NCBI GenBank assembly: GCA_947452905.1
Contig: CANGEP010000001.1
Coordinates: 496,001 to 560,000 of the forward strand
DNA: 64,000 nt
Source: Bacteroidota bacterium
GTDB lineage: Bacteria; Bacteroidota; Bacteroidia; Chitinophagales; Chitinophagaceae
Direction of reading: 5' to 3'
The stretch's first letter is position 1. Each line of letters begins with the position of its first letter. The position numbers and the translations under genes are program-made. Below, piece after piece: positions 44,173-53,538 of this stretch. The notes under the pieces are model-generated. The model saw only the letters and a list, made by a program, of their open reading frames with translations, was not told the DNA's origin and made no database searches.

Positions 44173-44325
44173 ATGGAAGCACAAAAAAACACAAAAAAAT
44201 ACTGGATCTACTTTTTTGCATGGTTCGCTATCTTGGTTACTTTGATGTTCGTTTACAGAGAATTTTTCTGGTTAGCGCTTCCTGGCACACTAACTTATTT
44301 TGCAAAAGGAATGGATTTGTTTTAA
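44173..44325 (+). CDS. Small membrane protein (50 residues)
   Basis: A 50-codon frame begins MEAQKNTKKYWIYFFAWFAI and continues through one clear hydrophobic segment to the end KGMDLF. Lysines before and a single Arg after give a plausible inner-membrane orientation. It is flanked by a perfect -7 box upstream and a strong terminator 20 bases after its stop, which argues for a real gene. No known family is recognised; function unknown. Confidence 0.65.
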   Translation: MEAQKNTKKYWIYFFAWFAILVTLMFVYREFFWLALPGTLTYFAKGMDLF

Positions 44326-44345
44326 TCCTAAAAATATTCGATTAT

Positions 44346-44380
44346 AAAAAAGGAGCTTCTATTCAAGAAGCTCCTTTTTT
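44346..44380. terminator. Strong bidirectional terminator
   Basis: Perfect 15-base arms 44346-44360 and 44366-44380 (AAAAAAGGAGCTTCT and its complement) with loop ATTCA. It serves the small membrane protein gene (+) and the serine hydrolase gene (-). Confidence 0.9.
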
Positions 44381-44397
44381 ATAAATACTAATTCAAA

Positions 44398-45546
44398 TTA
44401 TTTTAAAATACTTAAGGCTGCTGCAGCGTAACTGAAATTTTCTGGTTGTGCATGATGGATAGGCTTAATAACTTTAGATTCCCCTAAACGGACTACCACT
44501 GCATTTTTATCTTTTATAATATACACATACTGACCAAATAAGCCATTTTGTGCAATCACTTTGTGACCTTGTTCGTTAAACATCCAATATTGAAATCCAT
44601 AAAAGTCAACTGGCTTTCCCTCTTCGTTGGGATCTTTTAAATAAGTAGCTGGAGAAGTGGCCTCTTGAATATACTTTTGAGATACTATTTGCTCCCCCCC
44701 CCATTTACCATCTTGCAAAACCAATTGACCAAATCTTGCGTAGTCTCTTGCTACACCATTAAAACAACAAAATGCTTTTTCATGTTTCTTGTCGCCATCG
44801 GTTAACCATTTAGCATCTGCTTCGGCACCCATAGGTCCCATAAATCTTTCTGCCACTAAAGTTGAAATAGGTTTCCCAAATACTTTTTCAACAATAAAAC
44901 CCAACACTTGTGTGTCGGCACTTCTATATTCCCAATTTACACCTGCTGGTTCTTTGGGCATTAAATGATCAATTAAGAATTCTTCATTGTCTCCATAATA
45001 AGCAGAGGCATTTAAACTAAAATAGCTCATATCAGACTCCTTATAATTAGAACCCGAACTCATAGTTAACAAATTTCTGATGGTTAATTTTTCCCATCCA
45101 TCTTTTTTAAAGCGAGGAACATAATCACCTACGAAATCATCCACTGATTTAATTTTACCCTCATCAATAGCAATACCAATTAATAAAGAGATAATACTTT
45201 TAGCAGCAGAAAAAGAACCACTAATAGTTTGTGGCGTGTAGCCATCAAAATATTTTTCGTATAATAATTTCCCATCTTGAAAAACTAAAAATGCATGTGT
45301 ATTATTAGAATCAATAATGGTCATTAGTGAATCTGGAATTTGCTTTTTATTGTAGTTAGAATCGAGTGGCCAAAATTGAGGTTGAGCAGATTTTGCTACA
45401 ATATTATAGGGATGTGTTTTATAATCATAAATGGAATGCTTACCCCAAATTGCAAAATTTCTAAGATGTGAAAAATTGGGAGTAAAAGATAACCCCACTC
45501 CTATAACAAGTATAGCTAATATACTGTAGGTAATTTTTTTTAGCAT
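44398..45546 (-). CDS. Beta-lactamase-family serine hydrolase
   Basis: The 382-residue protein has an N-terminal hydrophobic anchor or signal (about 5-22) and a class C beta-lactamase/esterase fold with SxxK as SAAK (Ser113, Lys116), a Tyr motif WEYRSADTQ, and a later FYGFQYWMFNEQGHKV. Family members include D-aminopeptidases and esterases; the actual substrate is unknown. Periplasmic location is inferred. It is a single gene divergent from the nitroreductase gene; transcription ends at the hairpin at 44346. Confidence 0.85.
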   Translation of the reverse strand: MLKKITYSILAILVIGVGLSFTPNFSHLRNFAIWGKHSIYDYKTHPYNIVAKSAQPQFWPLDSNYNKKQIPDSLMTIIDSNNTHAFLVFQDGKLLYEKYFDGYTPQTISGSFSAAKSIISLLIGIAIDEGKIKSVDDFVGDYVPRFKKDGWEKLTIRNLLTMSSGSNYKESDMSYFSLNASAYYGDNEEFLIDHLMPKEPAGVNWEYRSADTQVLGFIVEKVFGKPISTLVAERFMGPMGAEADAKWLTDGDKKHEKAFCCFNGVARDYARFGQLVLQDGKWGGEQIVSQKYIQEATSPATYLKDPNEEGKPVDFYGFQYWMFNEQGHKVIAQNGLFGQYVYIIKDKNAVVVRLGESKVIKPIHHAQPENFSYAAAALSILK

Positions 45547-45642
45547 GTACGCTTTGTTTGTTTTAATTTGCAGCTACGAATGTAATTTATTACAATCACA
45601 AGTTTATATATCATTCTTTTTAATAAATCAAATAATCCCTAA

Positions 45643-46365
45643 ATGAATAGTAGCTACTTTGACGAAATTATTGAAAAAAGACGTTCCAACCGAAAATTTG
45701 ATCCCGCAATTGAGGTACATAATGATGTGATAAAACGCAGTTTGGAACGTGCCATATTATCACCCAATAGTAGCAATATGCAACTGTGGGAGTTTTATTG
45801 GATAAAGGATGCAAACAACAAAGCTAAATTTGTAGAACTATGTCTAGGACAATCTGCAGCTAAAACTGCCAAACAGTTAGTAGTTTTTGTAACGCGAAAA
45901 GATTTATGGGCTCAAAGAGCAAAATGGAATTACGATTTAGTAAAAAAATCTATAGAAGGCGAACCTAATAAATTACAAAAAAGAGGATTGGATTATTATT
46001 CCAAACTTATGCCACTTGCTTATCGTTCTGATATTTTTGGATTCTTTGCTTTTGTTAGACGATGTATTAGTTTTTTTGGAGGACTTACCAAACCTTTTTA
46101 TCGAATGGGAGGCAAGGCCGACCAAAGAGTTACGGTTCATAAATCCTGCGCTTTAGCAGCACAAACATTTATGCTGTCAATAGCAGCCGAAGGTTTTGAA
46201 TCTTGTCCGATGGAAGGCTTTGATTCGAAAAGAGTAAAAGAATTATTACAATTGCCTTCTGGTGCCGAAATAAATATGATAATCGCCGTAGGCAAAGCAA
46301 CACAGGAAGGTATTTGGGGGCCTCGCAATAGAGTACCTTATGAGGAAGTGGTTTTTGAAAGATAA
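45643..46365 (+). CDS. Nitroreductase-family flavoprotein
   Basis: The 240-residue protein begins with the FMN-binding motif EKRRSNRKFDP and has LERAILSPNSSNMQLWEFYWI, SCALAAQTFMLSIAAEGFESCPMEGFDSKRVKELL and a final GPRNRVPYEEVVF. These fit the nitroreductase family, which uses NAD(P)H and FMN to reduce quinones, nitro groups or other electrophiles. A central insertion (about 100-150) contains FGFFAFVRRCISFFGG and is longer than in classic members. It ends at the GC-rich hairpin shared with the DUF1080 gene. Exact substrate unknown. Confidence 0.85.
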   Translation: MNSSYFDEIIEKRRSNRKFDPAIEVHNDVIKRSLERAILSPNSSNMQLWEFYWIKDANNKAKFVELCLGQSAAKTAKQLVVFVTRKDLWAQRAKWNYDLVKKSIEGEPNKLQKRGLDYYSKLMPLAYRSDIFGFFAFVRRCISFFGGLTKPFYRMGGKADQRVTVHKSCALAAQTFMLSIAAEGFESCPMEGFDSKRVKELLQLPSGAEINMIIAVGKATQEGIWGPRNRVPYEEVVFER

Positions 46366-46383
46366 ACTGTTTTAAATAAAAAA

Positions 46384-46401
46384 GGCCGCTTTGCAGCGGC
46401 C
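46384..46401. terminator. Bidirectional terminator
   Basis: GC-rich arms GGCCGCT (46384-46390) and AGCGGCC (46395-46401), loop TTGC, flanked by an A-run on the left. It lies between the convergent nitroreductase and DUF1080 genes; on the minus strand the T-run is stronger. Confidence 0.75.
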
Positions 46402-46422
46402 CTCTCTTATTTGGAATACTTA

Positions 46423-47367
46423 CTATTTAATAGTTGTTGTTAAAATAATATTTCTAAACTCAATTGGGCCATGATCGCCTTGCATCATGATAGGACCTGG
46501 AGCAGCTTCATTACTATCAATGGCGCCTCCAGTAACTCCTGGAATTTCTTGTTTGTAAATGACCGTTGTACCATTCACCTTTACAGTAACCATTCGACCT
46601 ACAAGCTCCACATCATAGGTTTGCCATTCGTCTGCTTCTTTAGCCATATTTAACCAAGGGTCAATAAATCCATAAATACCTCCTAAATATAAACTAAGCG
46701 GCTCCAATCCTTTATTGTCTTCGATTTGAACTTCATAGCGACCTCTTAAATAAACACCACTATTACTTCCTTTAGGATATTTAAATTCAATATGTAATTT
46801 AAAGTCATCGTATGTTTTAATGGTTCTGATGTTAGCACCCGATTTAGGAGATTTCAACACACCATTCTCTACCACCCATTGATTTACGGGCCCCATTGCC
46901 TGCCAGCCGGTTAAATCTTTGCCATTAAATATTTTTACAGGTTGGCCCCAAACAGGTGATTTTTCTCTCCATAATTTAGGCATACGCACTCCCGTCCATG
47001 TGCAATTTTTACCCAAAGTGGTTACTAAAGTGCCGCTCAATTTATCATCCTTTAACACCCCTTCTACAATTAATTCTCTGTCTGTTTTTTCCCATTGAGC
47101 AGGGATATGAAAAGATACTTTACCATCTTTAAACTCAACTCTAGAAATAGGCCTTGCACTTCCTCCTTCCCAAACAAAACGACCAATATAGCCATTCACT
47201 CCAGAGTGTCTTACTTCTAACCAAGAGGGCATTAATTTGCCATCCATATTTACAGTTAAATCCCAACGTCCTTCAATAGGATAAGTTTCTGCTTCACCAG
47301 ATGCTTTTACTAAACTAGTTGGTAAAATTATTATTACAGCTACTAATAATTTAAAAATATTTTTCAT
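46423..47367 (-). CDS. Secreted DUF1080 protein with N-terminal beta-domain
   Basis: A signal peptide (about 1-22) precedes an N-terminal beta-rich region (IEGRWDLTVNMDGKLMPSWLEV, about 30-130) and a C-terminal DUF1080 domain from about 145 (VKIFNGKDLTGWQAMG, NSGVYLRGRYEVQIED, PIMMQGDHGPIEFRNI). It is probably a periplasmic 3-keto-glycoside-processing enzyme. An in-frame ATG six bases upstream (47373) is equally possible. It diverges from the PmoA-like gene, and both recall the DUF1080/keto-sugar enzymes at 3012 and 21383. Confidence 0.85.
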   Translation of the reverse strand: MKNIFKLLVAVIIILPTSLVKASGEAETYPIEGRWDLTVNMDGKLMPSWLEVRHSGVNGYIGRFVWEGGSARPISRVEFKDGKVSFHIPAQWEKTDRELIVEGVLKDDKLSGTLVTTLGKNCTWTGVRMPKLWREKSPVWGQPVKIFNGKDLTGWQAMGPVNQWVVENGVLKSPKSGANIRTIKTYDDFKLHIEFKYPKGSNSGVYLRGRYEVQIEDNKGLEPLSLYLGGIYGFIDPWLNMAKEADEWQTYDVELVGRMVTVKVNGTTVIYKQEIPGVTGGAIDSNEAAPGPIMMQGDHGPIEFRNIILTTTIK

Positions 47368-47480
47368 GAGCATTAAAATTTAATCGTTTACTAAATATAC
47401 ATCATTTTTAAACTTTATGGTTTAAAATCGCCATTCATTTAAAATATAATTTAACTTTAAACTATACGAAAATCAAACTT

Positions 47481-48503
47481 ATGAAAAGATATTTTTGCGG
47501 ATTATTGTTTTTGCCATTTCTCCTACAAGCGCAAAACAAAGTGAATCTAAAAAAAGATAAAAATAATCCAGTTATTAATATTACAATTAATAATAAACCT
47601 TTTACCTCTTTTTTCTTTCCAGATACCTTAGATAAACCTGTATTGTATCCTATAAGTGCCCCAGATGGTATTATTATAACCAGAGGATTCCCTTTAGCTC
47701 CCAAAAAGGATGACCCCACTGATCATCCTCATCACATAGGCTTATGGCTAAACTATGAAAATGTAAATGGCTTAGATTTTTGGAATAATTCATTTGCCAT
47801 TGCAAAAGAAAAAAAATCTCAATATGGATCTATTAAAATGTCTATTGCTCCAACCTTTAAAAGTGGACAAGAAGGAACCTTACAATATGGTGCCAATTGG
47901 GTAAACTCGGCGAATGAAATATTATTAAATGAGTCTACCACCTTTACTTTTAGTGAATCCTCTGGTATTTGGATTATTGACAGAACCACCACCCTAACTG
48001 CTCAAAGAGAAGTTAAGTTTACAGATGCCAAAGATGGTTTATTAGGTTTAAGAGTCGCACACGAATTGCAATTACCTACTAAAGAAACCAAAAAATACAC
48101 CGATGATAAAGGAATTGTTACGACAATTGTCGCCAACAAAGACTCCATTGCAAATGGGAATTATATAAATGCAAATGGCATTCAAGGGGAAGAAGTGTGG
48201 AGTAAAAAAGCACCTTGGTGTATGTTGTATGGCAAAATGGGGAATGATACAATTAGCATTGCCATTTTAGATCATCCTAAAAATATTGGCTACCCTACCA
48301 ACTGGCATGCCAGAGGGTATGGTTTATTTGCTGCCAACCCACTGGGAGAAAAAATATTTACCAATGGTAAAGACGAAAGAAATCTTGTGTTACAAAAAGG
48401 GGAAACAGTTACTTTTAAATATCGAATCTTAATTGCCTCTGCTAAAAAACAACTTAGTAAAAATAATATCGAAGCCTTGCAGAAAAGTTTTAGTACTAAA
48501 TAA
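47481..48503 (+). CDS. Secreted PmoA/DUF6807-family protein
   Basis: A signal peptide (about 1-16, LPFLLQAQ) is followed by the PmoA-like domain: VLYPISAPDGIIITRGFPLAPKKDDPTDHPHHIGLWL, NGLDFWNN, AILDHPKNIGYPTNWHARGYGLFAANPLG. The HPHH and WHARGYG stretches are hallmarks. Despite the PmoA label the group is not a methane monooxygenase; it appears in glycan loci of Bacteroidota and planctomycetes with unclear function. It is divergent from a DUF1080 gene. A terminator shared with the tmRNA follows. Confidence 0.85.
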   Translation: MKRYFCGLLFLPFLLQAQNKVNLKKDKNNPVINITINNKPFTSFFFPDTLDKPVLYPISAPDGIIITRGFPLAPKKDDPTDHPHHIGLWLNYENVNGLDFWNNSFAIAKEKKSQYGSIKMSIAPTFKSGQEGTLQYGANWVNSANEILLNESTTFTFSESSGIWIIDRTTTLTAQREVKFTDAKDGLLGLRVAHELQLPTKETKKYTDDKGIVTTIVANKDSIANGNYINANGIQGEEVWSKKAPWCMLYGKMGNDTISIAILDHPKNIGYPTNWHARGYGLFAANPLGEKIFTNGKDERNLVLQKGETVTFKYRILIASAKKQLSKNNIEALQKSFSTK

Positions 48504-48520
48504 TAAGACTAAAAAACAAT

Positions 48521-48553
48521 AAAAAATCCCGCTTACATTCAGCGGGATTTTTT
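48521..48553. terminator. Bidirectional terminator between the PmoA-like gene and tmRNA
   Basis: Perfect 13-base arms AAAAAATCCCGCT (48521-48533) and AGCGGGATTTTTT (48541-48553), loop of 7. It ends the PmoA-like gene on plus and the tmRNA on minus. Confidence 0.9.
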
Positions 48554-48554
48554 G

Positions 48555-48924
48555 TGGAGTCGAGGGGAGTCGAACCCCTGTCCAAACAATGTTACCATTG
48601 GTCTTCTACATGCTTATTGTTTTATTATTTGTCGGCAGTAGACAGGAATAACACAAACCAATCTACTACTTAGCTGAATGGTACTTAAATAGGAGGCACA
48701 GCCTACTCCTATTGCATCCCTTTTTGTTTTGATTAAGCTAAGCTGCGGGTAAAGGGCCTACCTGCTTGCTCGGCCATAATGGAAGTTAATTCACTGAATT
48801 AAGCAGCCATGGCGTAGTTTGTTTCGCCGTTTGATTGTTTGATATTCAGATTTAAGTGCTAATTATCCAACGCACTGCATGCTTACCCCAACCGCTACGC
48901 TTGCTGTCAAAACCATACGACCCC
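48555..48924 (-). ncRNA. ssrA: tmRNA (transfer-messenger RNA), tag peptide GETNYAMAA
   Basis: On the minus strand the RNA starts GGGGUCGUAUGG at 48924; its first seven bases pair with CGACUCC near the 3' end (one G-U). The T arm is GGGGTTCGACTCCCC (complement of 48564-48578). The 3' end at 48555 does not encode CCA. The tag reading frame, 48799-48828, reads GETNYAMAA then TAA, of the Bacteroidota GE.NYAxAA type. It rescues stalled ribosomes and marks products for proteolysis, for example by ClpXP or ClpC. The length, about 370 nt, is normal. Confidence 0.95.
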
Positions 48925-48971
48925 AATGTTTTTGTCGGGTAAAACTTATAAAGAACCTGTAAAATTAAGCT

Positions 48972-50321
48972 TTATTTGAACAATCTCCAAAAGTCTAGTC
49001 CCAGTGCATAGAACATTAAACCAAACATTAATACCATACCGACTATTTGCGCATACTCCATAAACTTATCACTTGGCTTTTTGCCAGTGATCATTTCTAC
49101 AAGTATAAATAAGGCATGCCCCCCATCCAATGCAGGAATAGGAAGTACATTCATAAAGGCAAGTATAATGGAGAAGATGGCAGTTAAGGTCCAGAATTTT
49201 TCCCAATCCCATATCGATGGAAAGGTATTTCCAATACTAATTAAACTACCTAAGGAATCGTTTGGATTTACCTTGCCCGTAAAGATTTGCTTAATCCCAA
49301 TGATATAATTATTAAGCGTGGTAAAACATCTGTTGGTGCCTTCAGGTATGGCTTCCCATAAAGTATAATCCGTATGCACTGTAGAAAATATTTCATAGGG
49401 CATTTTTAAGAAGACGCCAATTTGACTAGAGGCACTTACTAGCATTTTTACTTTCACTGTATCCTCTCCCCTTTTTGCAGTGATTGTTATAATTGAATCT
49501 GCAAAATTTTTCTTAGCCTCAGTAAATGTTTGCACATATTTAACATTAACTGTATTTAACAAAATCAAAGAATCTCCTTTTTGTAGAGTCCCTTCAGTTA
49601 TCACAGCCGACTTAGATACAGAGTCCACAACAACAGGAATACGTGGTGTTACAAAAGGAGTTGTCTTTTTAATTTTTGCTAGTTGCGTTGATAAGGTTGA
49701 AGGAACCGTTAAAACAACTGTACTATCCCCTCTTTTAACTTCGATTGTTTTTGGATTCTGTAAAACTAATTTAGCTTCTAAAGTGTAAAAGTTTTCTAAC
49801 ACTTTATTATCAACCGAACTAATAATATCACCCTCTTGTATACCCATGCTTTTTGCAAGTGGACTTGCATGTACTCCATAGATTGTATTTTTTGCAGGCA
49901 AAATATCGTCTCCCCAGTACCAACCTATTCCAATAAAAATTACAATGGCTAAAATAACATTTACAAATACACCACCTAACATTACGATTAATCTTTGGTA
50001 GGCTGGTTTTGATCTTAATTCCCAATCTTCTGGCGCTTGATTTAATTGATCCTTGTCCAGACTTTCGTCAATCATCCCAGCTATTTTAACATAGCCTCCA
50101 AAAGGAATCCATCCAATACCATATTCTGTTTCTCCAATTTTCTTTTTCCATAAACTAAAGCCAGGATTAAAAAATAAGTAAAATTTTTCTACTCTTATTT
50201 TAAAAAATCTTGCAGGTAAAAAATGTCCTAACTCATGCAAAACAACAATAATAGAAAAAGATAAAATAAACTGACCCGTTTTCACACCTACTGATGCAAA
50301 ATCAATTGCTAATGTATACAT
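48972..50321 (-). CDS. rseP: Site-2 protease RseP (zinc metalloprotease)
   Basis: The 449-residue polytopic protein has HELGH at 29-33 in the first membrane segment, GGVFVNVILAIVIFIG in the next, PDZ domains (about 130-310) and the C-terminal PIPALDGGHALFILVEMITGKKP with the third metal ligand Asp. It cuts membrane-bound anti-sigma factors and signal-peptide remnants. It lies 3 bases after dxr on the same strand, as in many bacteria, upstream of tmRNA. A sigma-E-type target gene is not in the window. Confidence 0.94.
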   Translation of the reverse strand: MYTLAIDFASVGVKTGQFILSFSIIVVLHELGHFLPARFFKIRVEKFYLFFNPGFSLWKKKIGETEYGIGWIPFGGYVKIAGMIDESLDKDQLNQAPEDWELRSKPAYQRLIVMLGGVFVNVILAIVIFIGIGWYWGDDILPAKNTIYGVHASPLAKSMGIQEGDIISSVDNKVLENFYTLEAKLVLQNPKTIEVKRGDSTVVLTVPSTLSTQLAKIKKTTPFVTPRIPVVVDSVSKSAVITEGTLQKGDSLILLNTVNVKYVQTFTEAKKNFADSIITITAKRGEDTVKVKMLVSASSQIGVFLKMPYEIFSTVHTDYTLWEAIPEGTNRCFTTLNNYIIGIKQIFTGKVNPNDSLGSLISIGNTFPSIWDWEKFWTLTAIFSIILAFMNVLPIPALDGGHALFILVEMITGKKPSDKFMEYAQIVGMVLMFGLMFYALGLDFWRLFK

Positions 50322-50324
50322 AAT

Positions 50325-51482
50325 TTATAATTGTATTAAGGAAGCTGCATAATTACGCGCTTCACCGTCTGATTCAAAATAATCATCCAAGCTTGGATGT
50401 GCGATAAAATCTATTTTTTGTAAAGTTCTTTCTATTAATTCTGTCATGTCTAAGAAACCAATTCTGTTTTTTAAAAATGCATATACTGCAATTTCATTGG
50501 CTGCATTTAATACACAAGGTGCATTACCCCCAATTTGCATAGCCTCGGTAGCTAAATATAAATTGCGAAAAGTTTTTACATCGGGTTCGTCAAAACTTAA
50601 TTGATTGGGTTTATCGAAATGATATCTAGGAAAATTATTTTTTAATCTTTTAGGAAATGCCATTGCATATTGAATGGGCAATTTCATATCTGGTAATCCC
50701 ATTTGGGCTTTAATGCTACCATCCTCAAATTGCACCATGCTATGAATTATACTTTGTGCATGTACAACTACTTTAATTTGACTTGGGTGTAAACCAAATA
50801 ACCATTTTGCCTCAATCATCTCTAAGCCTTTGTTCATAAGGGTTGCAGAGTCTATTGATATTTTAGCACCCATCGCCCAATTAGGATGTTGTAAAGCATG
50901 ATCACGTTTTACATTTACTAAGAAATTGGGCTTCTTTCCTAAAAATGGACCACCACTAGCTGTTAAAATAATTTTTTCGATAGGGTTATTATGTTCTCCT
51001 ACTAAACACTGAAAAATGGCAGAGTGCTCACTATCCACTGGAATAACATCAACTCCTTTTTGTTTGGCCGTTTGCATTACTATATCACCTGCTACCACTA
51101 AAGTTTCTTTATTAGCTAATCCAATATGCTTGCCACTTTCTATGGCTGTTAAAGTGGGTTTTAATCCAGCAAAACCTACAATACCTGCCATCATAAAATC
51201 ATAACAATCCATTCCAGCTACTTGTTCTAAAGCTTCTTCCCCTGCAAACACTTTAATAGGCTTTCCTTCTAATGCTTTTTTCACCACAGCATATTTGGCT
51301 ATTTCGCCTATTACTACAATATTGGGTACAAATTGTAAGGCTTGTTCGATAAGTAAGGAATCATTGGATTGGGCAGTTAATATTTCGGCCACAAATAATT
51401 CGGGATGCGCAGCAATTACTTCCAAGGTTTGTTTTCCTATGGAACCGGTTGAACCAAAAACTGCAATTCTTTTTTGTGACAT
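50325..51482 (-). CDS. dxr: 1-deoxy-D-xylulose 5-phosphate reductoisomerase
   Basis: The 385-residue protein has the NADPH-binding GSTGSIGKQTLEVI at the N-terminus, GLANKETLVVAG, PVDSEHSAIFQCL with active-site residues, LTASGGPFLG, HPNWAMGAKISIDSATLMNKGLEMIEA, and VHAQSIIHSMVQFEDGS. It converts DXP to MEP in the non-mevalonate isoprenoid pathway. It is 3 bases upstream of rseP and follows the GH3-like gene by 32 bases on the same strand. A -7-like TATTTTTA (51502-51509, minus) lies 19 bases before the start. Confidence 0.96.
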   Translation of the reverse strand: MSQKRIAVFGSTGSIGKQTLEVIAAHPELFVAEILTAQSNDSLLIEQALQFVPNIVVIGEIAKYAVVKKALEGKPIKVFAGEEALEQVAGMDCYDFMMAGIVGFAGLKPTLTAIESGKHIGLANKETLVVAGDIVMQTAKQKGVDVIPVDSEHSAIFQCLVGEHNNPIEKIILTASGGPFLGKKPNFLVNVKRDHALQHPNWAMGAKISIDSATLMNKGLEMIEAKWLFGLHPSQIKVVVHAQSIIHSMVQFEDGSIKAQMGLPDMKLPIQYAMAFPKRLKNNFPRYHFDKPNQLSFDEPDVKTFRNLYLATEAMQIGGNAPCVLNAANEIAVYAFLKNRIGFLDMTELIERTLQKIDFIAHPSLDDYFESDGEARNYAASLIQL

Positions 51483-51514
51483 CCAATGAGATTGTTAGGG
51501 CTAAAAATACGCTA

Positions 51515-53014
51515 TTATTTTGTAATGTAAGCAGCCAAACAATCGGCAATTTTTCGATCGTTACTTAAACGAGGTACTTTATTTTGTCCCCCTAATTTCC
51601 CTTCGGCTCTCATATAATTAATAAAAGAGTTTTTAGCTAGGCAAGAGATGTGCAAAGGCTCCAAAATATTGCCAGCTATTAAATCTTCATAATAAACATT
51701 CTTAGTACACATATATTTATTTAAAGTGGCACTAAATAATTCCATGTCAGCAGGTGTTTTTTCGAATTCAATAAACCATTCATGGTAACTTTTTCCAGCA
51801 GCTTGTTGAATATATGGGGCTACAGTAAATTCAACCACAGAAGCCTTATGCTGCTCACAAGTTTTTAATAATGCCTGCTCTACTTCTTCCCCAATTACGT
51901 GTTCCCCAAAGGCAGAAATAAAATGTTTGACCCTTCCTGTAACCAATATTCTGTAAGGATTTAGACTAACAAATTTTACTGTATCTCCTATACTATAACC
52001 CCATAATCCAGCATTACTATTAATGATTAAAGCATATTGTTCATTCAATTTTACCTCGGCTAAAGAATATCGAGTAGGGTTTTCATCCTGCACTTCGGCG
52101 ATAGGGATAAATTCAAAAAAGATTCCGCTATTTGTATTTAATAATAATCCTGGCGCATCGCTAGCATCTTGAAAAGCAAAGAATCCTTCACTTGCCGGAA
52201 ATAGCTCAATGGTATCAACCTGCTTTCCTATGGTTTCAAATAATTTGGATTTATAGGGTTCGAAATTAACACCCCCTTGTACAAGCACTTGTAAATTTGG
52301 AAATAGATCTTTAATTGGTTTCCCAGTTTTAGCAACCAAGCTATCAAAATACATTTGCATCCATGGTGGAATTCCTCCTATGAGAGTTAAATCCTTCCCG
52401 AGGGTTTGATCTACAATCTTTTCTAACTTTTCTTCCCACTCCTCAATACAATTAGTCTCAAAATCGGGCAATTGATTGGTTCTCAAATAGGCCGGAATAT
52501 GATGATTGACAATGCCACTTAATCGGCCTGTTGGAATACCACCCACGCGCTCTAATATGGGAGAACCACTCAAAAATATCATTTTGCCACCTGCAAAACG
52601 CGTATTTCCAGTTTTAGACATATAGGCAAGTAAGGCATTTCGGGCGCCATTAATATGATTACTGATTGAATCTTTGGTAATGGGGATGTATTTTACCCCA
52701 CTTGTGGTTCCACTTGTTTTAGCAAAATATAGGGGCTTACCTTTCCAAAGTATATTTTGTCCCCCTTCCTTTATCTTATTAATATAGCCTTTGAAACCTT
52801 CATAATCTTTGATAGGGACTGCTTTTTTAAAGCTTTCATAGTCAGTTACCTTTTCGAGACCATGATCTTTGCCATAAACCGTGGTTTTTCCGATCTTAAC
52901 TAATTGATTTAGAATAGTTTGCTGATCCGCCACTGCAGTTTTAGCCTCCTTTTGAATCTGATAATTGATCATTCCAGCAAAAGGCTTGGCTAATAAGGAT
53001 TTTATATTGAACAT
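51515..53014 (-). CDS. GH3 auxin-responsive promoter family protein (acyl-adenylate enzyme)
   Basis: The 499-residue protein matches GH3-type adenylating enzymes: FAKTSGTTSGVKYIPITKDS (ATP-binding), FLSGSPILERVGGIPTGRLSGI, LFPASEGFFAFQ and YSIGDTVKFVSLNPYRILVTGRVKHFISAFGEHV. In plants GH3 proteins join auxin or jasmonate to amino acids; the bacterial substrates are unknown. It is cytosolic and likely co-oriented with dxr and rseP. An excellent promoter (TTTG-N20-TAAATTTG) lies upstream. Confidence 0.9.
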   Translation of the reverse strand: MFNIKSLLAKPFAGMINYQIQKEAKTAVADQQTILNQLVKIGKTTVYGKDHGLEKVTDYESFKKAVPIKDYEGFKGYINKIKEGGQNILWKGKPLYFAKTSGTTSGVKYIPITKDSISNHINGARNALLAYMSKTGNTRFAGGKMIFLSGSPILERVGGIPTGRLSGIVNHHIPAYLRTNQLPDFETNCIEEWEEKLEKIVDQTLGKDLTLIGGIPPWMQMYFDSLVAKTGKPIKDLFPNLQVLVQGGVNFEPYKSKLFETIGKQVDTIELFPASEGFFAFQDASDAPGLLLNTNSGIFFEFIPIAEVQDENPTRYSLAEVKLNEQYALIINSNAGLWGYSIGDTVKFVSLNPYRILVTGRVKHFISAFGEHVIGEEVEQALLKTCEQHKASVVEFTVAPYIQQAAGKSYHEWFIEFEKTPADMELFSATLNKYMCTKNVYYEDLIAGNILEPLHISCLAKNSFINYMRAEGKLGGQNKVPRLSNDRKIADCLAAYITK

Positions 53015-53045
53015 GGGCGAAGCATTAGAGTTGGGTCACAGATAA

Positions 53046-53077
53046 CAAATTTAGGGACTATTTCATTGATCTTCAAA
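53046..53077 (-). promoter_or_regulatory. Promoter of the GH3-like gene
   Basis: On the minus strand, TTTG (53077-53074), a 20-base spacer and TAAATTTG (53053-53046) match the Bacteroidota TTTG-N19-21-TAnnTTTG promoter exactly. The ATG follows 31 bases downstream. Confidence 0.65.
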
Positions 53078-53134
53078 TGACTTTGAGGCTTAAATTGGGC
53101 TAATTTTAGCCTAATTATATTTTTTGAGAATTAC

Positions 53135-53165
53135 TTGCAAATTGGGAGAATAATAATTACCTTTG
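53135..53165 (+). promoter_or_regulatory. Promoter of rplU-rpmA
   Basis: TTG (53135-53137), a 20-base spacer and TACCTTTG (53158-53165) fit the TTTG/TAnnTTTG promoter with one missing T. rplU starts 21 bases downstream. Confidence 0.55.
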
Positions 53166-53186
53166 CCGTCCTAATTTTGGACATTT

Positions 53187-53486
53187 ATGTTAGCAGTAGT
53201 AAAAATCGCAGGACAGCAATTCAAAGTACAAGCAGGAGATAGCTTGTATGTACCTCACCTGCAAGGTAAAACCGGAGACAAAGTTGAATTCAGCGATGTA
53301 TTATTCGTTGATAACAATGGAAGTATTTCATTTACAACTAAGGTTGTAGTGAAAGCAGAAATTGTAAACGACCTAGTTCAAGGGGATAAAGTAATCGCTT
53401 TTAAAATGAAAAGACGTAAGGGTTTCCGTAAAAAACACGGACATAGAACTCATTACACTCAAATCAAAATCGATAACATCGCTTAA
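53187..53486 (+). CDS. rplU: 50S ribosomal protein L21
   Basis: The 99-residue protein begins MLAVVKIAGQQFKVQAGD and has VEFSDVLFVDNNGSISF, then the basic KMKRRKGFRKKHGHRTHYTQIKI that binds 23S rRNA. It is followed by rpmA, the standard order. The promoter has a good -7 box at 53158. Confidence 0.97.
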   Translation: MLAVVKIAGQQFKVQAGDSLYVPHLQGKTGDKVEFSDVLFVDNNGSISFTTKVVVKAEIVNDLVQGDKVIAFKMKRRKGFRKKHGHRTHYTQIKIDNIA

Positions 53487-53538
53487 TTAGAACATTAAGC
53501 GGCGTTTTAGTAAATAACATTCTAGTAAACAAAATACT

